The notes below the pieces were generated by a model, which had not been told where the DNA came from, ran no database searches, and saw only the letters and a list, made by a program, of their open reading frames with translations. Positions 7,196-13,192 of a stretch of DNA of 22,951 bases are shown piece after piece; position 1 is the first letter of the stretch; each line of letters opens with the position of its first letter. Source of the DNA: an uncultured Ruminococcus sp. (lineage in GTDB: Bacteria; Bacillota; Clostridia; Oscillospirales; CAG-272); NCBI GenBank assembly GCA_905202255.1, contig CAJKRH010000030.1:1-22951 (forward strand). Direction: 5' to 3'. Both the position numbers and the translations under genes were made by a program.

Positions 7196-8455
7196 TTATC
7201 CGCGAAGTTTCGCCGCGGAAACTATTCTTTTTATAGCCGCCATATATGCCGCCGTGCGCATGGAGCATCTGTGCTTTTCCGATATATCGAATACATTTGC
7301 AAAAGCGGAGACAAGCTTCTCTTCAAGCTCACTGTTGACTCTCTCGAGCGTCCATGAATAGCGCTGGAGATTCTGCACCCATTCGAAATACGAAACTATA
7401 ACGCCGCCCGAATTTGCGAGTATATCCGGCACAACGGGAATGCCGCGCGCATCGAGTATCTCGTCCGCTTCGACAGTCGTTGGTCCGTTTGCGGCTTCCA
7501 CAATGTATTTTGCCTTTATCTTTCCTGCATTTTCGCCTGTTATCTGATTCTCCAGAGCCGCGGGAATGAGAATGTCCGTATCGCATACAAGCAGCGCCGC
7601 ATTTCCGTCCGTGCCTGCGATGAATGTACCAGCGCTCTTGTCAAAATCGCGCAGGAGCCTGTGCTCTACGCTGTATCTGTATATTTCGTCGGTATCGAGT
7701 CCGTCCTCGCAGAGGAGCGCACCAGAAACATCGGAAACGGCAACGACCTTGCATCCGAGCTCGCCGAGAAGCTTAACCGTAGTACCTCCGACATTGCCGT
7801 TGCCCTGAACAGCCACGCGCATTTCGCTTGCCTTTTTGCCATAGCGCGAAAGCAGTTCTCTCACCGTGAGCATAACGCCTCTGCCTGTCGCGTCGGTTCT
7901 GCCGAGACTTCCGCCTATTTCGAGCGGCTTGCCCGTGACAACAGCGGGAGAAAAACTGCCGACTGTCTCCGAGTAAGCATCGCAGAACCAAGCCATTATC
8001 TGCCCGTTTGTATTCACATCTGGCGCGGGAATATCTTTCTTTTCGCCGATTATCGGCGCTATCGCATGGGCATATTTTCTTGAGAGAGCTTCCAGCTCGC
8101 GGGAGCTGAGACGCGACGGGTCAACGCGTATGCCGCCCTTTCCGCCGCCGTAAGGTATACCTGCGACGGAGCATTTGAGCGCCATCCAGCATGCGAGCGC
8201 TTTGACCTCATCTATATTCGTATCGGCATGATAGCGTATGCCGCCCTTGCAGGGACCGAGCACGCTCGAATGCTGTACGCGAAAACCCTCGAAAACCTCT
8301 GTTTTGCCGCAGTCCATCACAATTGGAAGCGAAACTTTCAGCTCTCTCTCGGGATAAAGCAGAAAAGCATAATCGTTTTCGTTCAGCCCGAGCGCTTCCG
8401 CCGCCTTTCTTATAACAGCAACCGCATTTTCATACGGATTGTATTCATGATTCAT
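7196..8455 (-). CDS. gdhA: Glutamate dehydrogenase (Glu/Leu/Phe/Val dehydrogenase family)
   Basis: The 419-residue protein matches hexameric short-form glutamate dehydrogenases, which interconvert glutamate with 2-oxoglutarate and ammonia using NAD(P). Substrate-binding and catalytic residues are visible: GPCKGGIRY (Lys70), MALKCSVAGIPYGGGKGG (Lys94 and catalytic Lys106) and IPAPDVNTNG (Asp146). LGRTDATGRGV follows, then the Rossmann motif VQGNGNVGG and the second-strand end VAVSDVSG. The start ATG at 8455 sits behind AAGGAGGAAC; upstream in-frame codons have no such site. It is a single-gene unit with a consensus promoter whose -10 lies within an inverted repeat, suggesting repression or activation control. 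NAD versus NADP use is not decided here. A paralogous Leu/Phe dehydrogenase is less likely given the length and motifs. Confidence 0.93.
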   Translation of the reverse strand: MNHEYNPYENAVAVIRKAAEALGLNENDYAFLLYPERELKVSLPIVMDCGKTEVFEGFRVQHSSVLGPCKGGIRYHADTNIDEVKALACWMALKCSVAGIPYGGGKGGIRVDPSRLSSRELEALSRKYAHAIAPIIGEKKDIPAPDVNTNGQIMAWFCDAYSETVGSFSPAVVTGKPLEIGGSLGRTDATGRGVMLTVRELLSRYGKKASEMRVAVQGNGNVGGTTVKLLGELGCKVVAVSDVSGALLCEDGLDTDEIYRYSVEHRLLRDFDKSAGTFIAGTDGNAALLVCDTDILIPAALENQITGENAGKIKAKYIVEAANGPTTVEADEILDARGIPVVPDILANSGGVIVSYFEWVQNLQRYSWTLERVNSELEEKLVSAFANVFDISEKHRCSMRTAAYMAAIKRIVSAAKLRG

Positions 8456-8489
8456 AAAAGTTCCTCCTTGGAAAAAATAAAAAAATTCA

Positions 8490-8516
8490 GATGATATCAT
8501 ATAAAATTATATCATC
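8490..8516. promoter_or_regulatory. Inverted repeat over the gdhA -10 region, candidate operator
   Basis: GATGATAT (8490-8497) and its exact complement ATATCATC (8509-8516) are separated by 11 bases and cover the gdhA -10 element and the expected start of transcription. A bound dimeric regulator here would block gdhA. The repeat is AT-rich, so chance is possible. Confidence 0.45.
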
Positions 8517-8535
8517 ATTTCCGCGCTTGTGTCAA
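8506..8535 (-). promoter_or_regulatory. Promoter of gdhA
   Basis: On the minus strand TTGACA (8530-8535) and TATAAT (8506-8511) are both exact consensus, with an 18-base spacer. The start codon lies 50 bases downstream. Confidence 0.82.
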
Positions 8536-8602
8536 TATATTTTGGAAAAAAATGTTTTTTCGATATTTTTTATCGAAATACGCGCTTTTTGCAGGAAAAT
8601 TT

Positions 8603-8634
8603 ATATTGCAAATGCAATATCCGTATGTTATACT
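8603..8634 (+). promoter_or_regulatory. Promoter of the first APH-fold kinase with overlapping 18-bp palindrome
   Basis: TTGCAA (8606-8611) and TATACT (8629-8634) are spaced by 17 bases, with TGT as extended -10. The -35 sits inside a perfect palindrome at 8603-8620, ATATTGCA-AA-TGCAATAT. The TTGC-N4-GCAA core resembles MarR-type sites, but the regulator is unknown. Confidence 0.65.
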
Positions 8635-8679
8635 ATATATAGCATAAAATATTACAATAAATTATCAGGAGGTTTTTTC

Positions 8680-9435
8680 ATGAAGCTTGAAAATGTTATC
8701 GCAAAAAGGACAAACAAAACTATCTTCCGCGACGGCGACAAGGCTGTTAAGGTCTTTGAACTTGGCTATTCAAAGGCTGATATCCTCAATGAAGCCTTAA
8801 ATCAGGCAAGAGTAGAGGAAACGGGACTCAATATTCCGAAGATACTTGCCGTTACGACGACAGACGACGGAAGGTGGGCTATAATTACCGAATTTATCGA
8901 TGGAAAAACGCTTGACACACTGATGAAAGAAAATCCAGATAAAATCGACGAATATCTGAATCTTTTTGTCGATCTTCAGCGCGAGGTTCATTCAAAGCGA
9001 GCACCGGGATTGAATAAACTGCGTGACAAGATGAACCGCAAAATAGACGAAGCAGACCTTGACGCGACCATCAAATATAATCTCCACACAAGGCTTGCGG
9101 GTATGCCGAAGCGCATAAAGGTCTGTCACGGAGATTTCAACCCGTCCAATATCATCATCCGCGAGAGCGACGGCGTGCCTTTTATTCTCGACTGGTCGCA
9201 TGCCACGCAGGGCAATGCCGCGGCAGACGCGGCAAGGACATATCTGCTTTTCTGCCTTGCCGATGAAAAGGAGCTGGCAGAAAAATACCGCGAGCTTTTC
9301 TGCCGCAAAAACGGCTCGCCAATGGAATATTTTGAAAAATGGCTTCCCATCGTTGCTGCATCCCAATCTGTCAAGGGCAAGCCTGATGAAAGGGATTTTC
9401 TCATCTCATGGGCAGATGTGGTTGATTACGAATAA
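8680..9435 (+). CDS. APH/choline-kinase-fold phosphotransferase (copy A)
   Basis: The 251-residue protein keeps the core of the aminoglycoside-phosphotransferase-like kinase fold: the ATP lysine in VKVF (Lys24), Brenner's motif HGDFNPSN (His150, Asp152, Asn157) and the metal-binding Asp171 in LDWSHATQGN. It should phosphorylate a small molecule or protein in the cytosol. It is shorter than true aminoglycoside-resistance enzymes, and nothing indicates drug resistance. The start is fixed by AGGAGG (8667-8672). It is a single-gene unit with its own promoter, divergent from gdhA. A clearly homologous copy lies at 20070-20819, in front of a sensory hydrogenase; the two share long identical stretches such as EALNQARVEETGL, HGDFNPSNIII and LDWSHATQGN. 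The substrate is unknown. Confidence 0.85.
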   Translation: MKLENVIAKRTNKTIFRDGDKAVKVFELGYSKADILNEALNQARVEETGLNIPKILAVTTTDDGRWAIITEFIDGKTLDTLMKENPDKIDEYLNLFVDLQREVHSKRAPGLNKLRDKMNRKIDEADLDATIKYNLHTRLAGMPKRIKVCHGDFNPSNIIIRESDGVPFILDWSHATQGNAAADAARTYLLFCLADEKELAEKYRELFCRKNGSPMEYFEKWLPIVAASQSVKGKPDERDFLISWADVVDYE

Positions 9436-9452
9436 TACGCAAATAATTTTTA

Positions 9453-9485
9453 GGCAGGGAGACTGCGCATTGCTGTTTCCCTGCC
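9453..9485. terminator. Terminator between APH-fold kinase A and ABC permease
   Basis: GGCAGGGA (9453-9460) pairs with TCCCTGCC (9478-9485), and GCAAAT/ATTTGC further out can extend the fold. The kinase stop is 17 bases before it, and the convergent permease stop 29 bases after it. Confidence 0.65.
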
Positions 9486-9514
9486 ATTTGCTTTTGCATC
9501 GCCGGTCCGAGAGC

Positions 9515-11794
9515 TTATTCCTGACCTTTCAGCGCTTCTACCATATCAATATTCTTATTCTTCCGAGCAACCATGAGACTGACAAGCAGTGACATGCCAA
9601 CGGTAAGTATAACCGTGAAAATATACGAGCCTGCGCCTATAGCCATCTTCATTTCATATTCGGAAGCGAGGGTTTTCAGCAGATAGGAGAGCGTAAGCGC
9701 GCCGAGCGGGATGCCGATGATGATTCCGACGACGGAAAGCGCCAGATTCTGCCCGGAAAGAAGCCTGCCTATCTTCTTATCGCGGAAGCCGACAACCTTA
9801 AGCGTTGCCATTTCGCGATAGCGCTCCGTATAGCTCATCGTGCCGAGATTATAAAGCACGATTATTCCGAGAAGAAGCGCACCGCCCACAAGTAGATATA
9901 TCATCGTGTCCATTATAGAGAGAAAAGCCTCAAAAGAATCCATTATCATCTGCTTGGACTGAACGGATTTTATCACATCCGAGAGCGCGATGTCGCTTTT
10001 TTCGGTATCCGTATAAACGGAATCAACTGTATACGGCAGATTCAGCTCAGATGCATATTTATCGGAAATGATTACATTCTCCGAAACACTGCGGAAAATC
10101 CCCGCGACTTTCAGCTTATATGTGTCGCTTGTACCGAACGGGCTGACGGTGAATGTATCTCCGACGCCGAGACCGAATTCTTCGGCAAGACGCATGCAGA
10201 TATAGGCGCCGCCATCGCCGATTTCTATTTTATCGGTGTTTTCATCCATGATGCGGATTTTATCGTGCGTGATATCGTAAATATCGAGAGATACCGTCTT
10301 TTCATCAAGCTGAACGCTGACAGAACCGCCGAAATCTCCTTTGTATTTGTCTATTATCTCCTGCTTTTCCGCATCTGTCGCGGTTTCCGAGAGGAAAATG
10401 CGCGATGAATAATTAAGTCCGTTATCATAGTACATATCGAGGAATGCGTTCATCGTGTCTTTCATACCGAATGACGCAAGTATGAGTATCGTGCATCCGA
10501 CTATGCCGACAAGGCTCATCGCGGTTCTCGCCTTGTGGCGCACGATATCGCGCATATTCCAGCGTGTGCCGAACGAAAGCTTATGGAAAAACTTTGTGCG
10601 CTCTATGAGCATCGGCTTCATCTTTTTGGGCGTATAGGGACGGAGCGCGTCTGCCGCAGTGCCCACAAGCATTCTGCGCACCGAAAGGAAACCTATCAGA
10701 GTGAGCGCGGCAATGATGAGAGCAACAGCAACGGCACAGAATGCGGGGAAAACAAGCTTCCATTTCGGGAGGTCGAGATATGTTCCCATCATTCCGTTCG
10801 GATTCATGATTATCCATGCGACGCCATAACCCATACCGATGCCGAGTGCCGTTCCGAGCACCGCCACAAAGAATGCAAACGATGTATAGTGGCGCGTGAT
10901 TCTGCTGTCATGAAAACCGAGCGCTTTCAGCGTGCCTATCTGCGTTTTCTCCTTTGCCGTCAGTCTGTGCATCGTCGTGACCATGGTCAGAAGTCCTATC
11001 AGGAGAAAGAGCGCGGGGAGAATGCTTCCCATCGCCTTGCCCTCGCTCACCTCGCCCTCAGCCTGTGAATACGAGAGAGTTTCATCCTTTGTGAGTATGA
11101 CCGTAGTCTGCCCGAGAGCCTTATTGACATTTTCGGAAAAATCATCCTTTTCAAGCGAAGAAATCACATTTATCTGCGGATAATAAGCGAAGCCGAGCGC
11201 CTTTTCATACATGACGGGCGAAATATAAGCAAAACCGTGCGTTGCAAAATCTGGCATGAGCTGCGTCTTGTCACGCACGCATATCATCTGCTCCGCGGCT
11301 TTTATAAGCCCTTTTACCTTTCCCGAGATTTCCGTATTGCGGTAAACGAAAGTCACCGTGTCGCCGACAGAAACGCCGTTTTCTTCGGCATATCTGTCAG
11401 AGAGCCATATGCCGTCGGCACTGCTTCCGTCGTATGCCTCGCCGCTTATCAGGACAAACGATGAAACCGCCGGGTCTGTGGTTACGGCGAGCGCAACGCT
11501 GTCGCCGCCCGTATCTTTTATATCGACATTGACCGAGAGAAAGCGCGATGCCGCTTTCACGCCGTCAAGCGCGGCGATTTTCCCGAGGTCATCCTCCGAG
11601 TATCCCTTTTCGCTTACAAGACGATAGTCCGCGAATTTGCTGTCCTCGAAAAACGAGAACATATTTTCTTCTATGCTTGCCCATTCCATATTGAAACCGA
11701 CAAACATACCGACACCGAGCATGACCATCAGAACCATAGAGATGAACTGCGCCTTGTATTGCCATGCGGTGCGGAGCATTTTCTTTACTAACAT
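9515..11794 (-). CDS. ABC transporter permease, FtsX/MacB family
   Basis: The 759-residue permease has the duplicated FtsX layout: a first membrane helix (about 12-35), a large outside domain (about 40-240) and three helices (about 260-385). A second start-like helix near 430-450 (SLVGIVGCTILILASFGM), a second outside domain and three C-terminal helices follow. The end carries the usual ..VEALKG motif. Such permeases work with a LolD/MacB-type ATPase to move lipids, peptides or antibiotics, or to transmit signals, at the membrane by mechanotransmission rather than classical import. The gene starts 11 bases after its ATPase stop with an AGGAGCGGACT ribosome site, so it is the second gene of that operon. 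There is no adjacent BceRS-like two-component system, and the two-domain, 7-8-helix form differs from the 10-helix BceB. The substrate cannot be assigned. Confidence 0.9.
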   Translation of the reverse strand: MLVKKMLRTAWQYKAQFISMVLMVMLGVGMFVGFNMEWASIEENMFSFFEDSKFADYRLVSEKGYSEDDLGKIAALDGVKAASRFLSVNVDIKDTGGDSVALAVTTDPAVSSFVLISGEAYDGSSADGIWLSDRYAEENGVSVGDTVTFVYRNTEISGKVKGLIKAAEQMICVRDKTQLMPDFATHGFAYISPVMYEKALGFAYYPQINVISSLEKDDFSENVNKALGQTTVILTKDETLSYSQAEGEVSEGKAMGSILPALFLLIGLLTMVTTMHRLTAKEKTQIGTLKALGFHDSRITRHYTSFAFFVAVLGTALGIGMGYGVAWIIMNPNGMMGTYLDLPKWKLVFPAFCAVAVALIIAALTLIGFLSVRRMLVGTAADALRPYTPKKMKPMLIERTKFFHKLSFGTRWNMRDIVRHKARTAMSLVGIVGCTILILASFGMKDTMNAFLDMYYDNGLNYSSRIFLSETATDAEKQEIIDKYKGDFGGSVSVQLDEKTVSLDIYDITHDKIRIMDENTDKIEIGDGGAYICMRLAEEFGLGVGDTFTVSPFGTSDTYKLKVAGIFRSVSENVIISDKYASELNLPYTVDSVYTDTEKSDIALSDVIKSVQSKQMIMDSFEAFLSIMDTMIYLLVGGALLLGIIVLYNLGTMSYTERYREMATLKVVGFRDKKIGRLLSGQNLALSVVGIIIGIPLGALTLSYLLKTLASEYEMKMAIGAGSYIFTVILTVGMSLLVSLMVARKNKNIDMVEALKGQE

Positions 11795-11805
11795 AGTCCG
11801 CTCCT

Positions 11806-12507
11806 TTACCAGTCGATATCGTCAGCCGATGCGGGATTCTGCTGGTCTTGTGCCGATATTATCTTACCGTTTTTAACGCGGATTACGGTATCTGCCATTT
11901 TGGCTATATTCTGATTGTGCGTAACGATGACTATCGTCTTTCCGTATTCACGAGCCATGCGGAGAAGAAGCTTCAAAACGAGAACGCCCGTCATTGAGTC
12001 AAGTGCGCCCGTCGGCTCATCGCAAAGGAGAATTTTCGGATTTTTTGCCAGTGCACGGGCAATGGAAACGCGCTGCTGCTCGCCGCCGGAAAGCTCAGAG
12101 GGGAAATTCTTCGCATGGTCGGCAAGACCGACCTCCTCCAGCATTTTCGTTGCCGAGAGCGGGTTGCTTGCTATTTCCTTTACGAGTGCGACATTTTCGT
12201 GCACGGTGAGCGTAGGAATCAGATTATAAAACTGAAAAACAAACCCGACCGTTTCGGCGCGGTAGTCGGCGAGCTCATTTTTGGTGAGTGTCGAGATATC
12301 ACTGCCGCATACTGTGATTTTTCCCGAAGTCGGGCTGTCAAGCCCGCCGAGCAGATTGAGCAGTGTACTCTTTCCTGCGCCCGAAGGACCGAGTATGACG
12401 ACAAGCTTGCCCTCATCTAAGGTTAGATTTACGCTGTCAAGCGCCTTTTGCTCGTGGTCGCCGCTTGAATATATACGGGTGACATTCTGAAATTCTACGA
12501 TTGGCAT
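11806..12507 (-). CDS. ABC transporter ATP-binding protein, LolD/MacB type
   Basis: The 233-residue ATPase powers the downstream FtsX-like permease. Walker A GPSGAGKST is at 40-48, the Q-loop FVFQFYN at 89-95, the signature LSGGEQQ at 139-145, Walker B with the catalytic Glu (ILLCDEPTGALD) at 159-170, and the H-loop His197. The start at 12507 follows GGAGGAAAGAAA; an ATG seven codons earlier lies before this ribosome site and is less likely. The C-terminal tail (SAQDQQNPASADDIDW) extends slightly past the usual end. It lies 141 bases downstream of the heavy-metal-associated protein gene on the same strand; whether they share a transcript is uncertain. Confidence 0.93.
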   Translation of the reverse strand: MPIVEFQNVTRIYSSGDHEQKALDSVNLTLDEGKLVVILGPSGAGKSTLLNLLGGLDSPTSGKITVCGSDISTLTKNELADYRAETVGFVFQFYNLIPTLTVHENVALVKEIASNPLSATKMLEEVGLADHAKNFPSELSGGEQQRVSIARALAKNPKILLCDEPTGALDSMTGVLVLKLLLRMAREYGKTIVIVTHNQNIAKMADTVIRVKNGKIISAQDQQNPASADDIDW

Positions 12508-12552
12508 TTTCTTTCCTCCGCAATTCATAGTTGATAATTTTTCTTTGATTTT

Positions 12553-12642
12553 TTACGCAAATAAGAGTAGCATATATTTTTCGTGGATGTGATAAGCCCG
12601 AATATGCAAAGGGCTATTAAGCGCCGATATAATGATTTTCAT
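12553..12642 (-). CDS. Possible 29-residue peptide between the metal-binding protein and the ABC operon
   Basis: A short frame (MKIIISALNSPLHIRAYHI..) starts 6 bases after the stop of the heavy-metal-associated protein. Its putative ribosome site, GGGAGG, is the last part of that gene, which would couple the two. The product has hydrophobic ends and three histidines, but no clear membrane segment. There is no homology evidence; a chance frame is equally likely. Confidence 0.25.
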   Translation of the reverse strand: MKIIISALNSPLHIRAYHIHEKYMLLLFA

Positions 12643-12648
12643 AGCGCT

Positions 12649-12906
12649 TTACCTCCCGAAAATGCCGAAAAGACCTTTCTTTTCATATTCCTCTGTCGTA
12701 ACGGACAACGGCGTATAGCCTATCTCTTCGATTGCCGCCCTCAGGTCGGCTTCGTTCAATTTGGTTTCGGACAGGATTACGCTTTCGCCTTTTGTATGGG
12801 ATGATTTCACGCTCTTCACCTTGAAGCTGTTTCTTATTTTGTCATTCATGTGGCTTTCGCACATTCCGCACATCATTCCGTCGATTTTTACAGTTGTTTT
12901 AATCAT
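12649..12906 (-). CDS. Heavy-metal-associated (HMA) domain protein, CopZ-like
   Basis: The 85-residue protein has the ferredoxin-like HMA fold, with the metal-binding motif GMMCGMCESH (Cys13, Cys16) in the first loop, as in CopZ/Atx1 chaperones and P-type ATPase N-domains. The usual alpha2 segment (ADLRAAIEEIGY) is present. The C-terminal extension EKKGLFGIFGR is unusual for a minimal CopZ and could dock to a partner. It binds a soft metal such as Cu+ or Zn2+ in the cytosol; which one is not visible. No CopA ATPase, CsoR or FeoB is in the window. A putative promoter and a folded leader lie upstream. The ribosome site is AGGAAAGGA. Confidence 0.88.
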   Translation of the reverse strand: MIKTTVKIDGMMCGMCESHMNDKIRNSFKVKSVKSSHTKGESVILSETKLNEADLRAAIEEIGYTPLSVTTEEYEKKGLFGIFGR

Positions 12907-13013
12907 TTCAATTTATCCTTTCCTTGTTTGATTTGCCGTTTTGCCCGAGCGGAAAAACAATATATCGCTTCCCCACTCGGCGCAATACAGCAGCTTGCAA
13001 TCGGTTTTATGTA

Positions 13014-13029
13014 GTTAGCCGAGGCTAAC
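13014..13029. promoter_or_regulatory. 16-bp palindrome GTTAGCC-TC/GA-GGCTAAC, candidate operator
   Basis: Perfect 7-bp arms flank a 2-base centre. The TTAGCC..GGCTAA pattern is similar to binding sites of DtxR/IdeR-family metal regulators (consensus around GGTTAGCCTAACC). It lies about 45-60 bases downstream of the predicted transcription start of the metal-binding protein gene. It could instead be the inner stem of hairpin H2 of the leader. Confidence 0.35.
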
Positions 13030-13041
13030 CGATAGCCCTTT

Positions 13042-13067
13042 GAAAAGCTGCCAAAAGGCAGCTTTTC
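13042..13067. terminator. Perfect hairpin, terminator or attenuator
   Basis: GAAAAGCTGCC pairs with GGCAGCTTTTC across a 4-base loop. On the minus strand it ends in TTTT, so it could stop read-through from the lipoprotein gene (stop 126 bases upstream) or, being just behind the HMA promoter, attenuate that transcript. Confidence 0.6.
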
Positions 13068-13079
13068 CGATTCACTCAT

Positions 13080-13108
13080 ATTTTAGCACAAAATTTTGCG
13101 CTTTTCAA
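13080..13108 (-). promoter_or_regulatory. Promoter of the HMA-domain gene with a palindrome in the spacer
   Basis: Minus-strand TTGAAA (13103-13108) and TAAAAT (13080-13085) are spaced by 17 bases. The spacer holds a near-perfect 16-bp palindrome (13086-13101; central CAAAATTTTG exact, one outer mismatch), the position used by MerR- and CsoR-type or other metal repressors. Confidence 0.6.
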
Positions 13109-13192
13109 TACATTTCGAATATTTTTTGATTTTTGTGAAACTTATTTGATATGTCATATACAAAATCAATTATTTTGTCGCAAATGCACAAA

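Larger units (their letters stand above)
12907..13073 (-). ncRNA. Candidate structured 5' leader of the HMA-domain gene
   Basis: From the predicted transcription start (about 13073) to the HMA start, the minus-strand RNA can form three hairpins. H1 is 13042-13067 (11-bp perfect stem, 4-base loop). H2 is 13000-13033 (ATCGGTT/AACCGAT arms) with an inner TTAGCC/GGCTAA arm. H3 is 12945-12956 with 12969-12980 (12 bp, three of them G-U). The G-U pairs of H3 would be C-A mismatches on the other strand, so the fold favours minus-strand RNA. I could not match it to TPP, cobalamin, SAM, NiCo, fluoride or yybP-ykoY consensus cores. It may be a metal-responsive leader or just an untranslated region with fortuitous folds. 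Confidence 0.35.

Noticed and set aside
8680..9435. Aminoglycoside resistance gene
   Set aside because: The APH fold is shared by many metabolic kinases; the protein is short, duplicated and linked to metabolic genes, with no resistance-enzyme substrate motifs.
9515..12507. BceAB-type bacitracin/peptide resistance module
   Set aside because: The permease has two FtsX halves with two outside domains rather than the single large domain of BceB, and the two-component system in the window is more than 4 kb away and not of BceS type.
12907..13073. Known riboswitch (cobalamin, TPP, NiCo, yybP-ykoY, fluoride) before the HMA gene
   Set aside because: None of the conserved core motifs I know for these classes is present in order; kept only as an unassigned leader.
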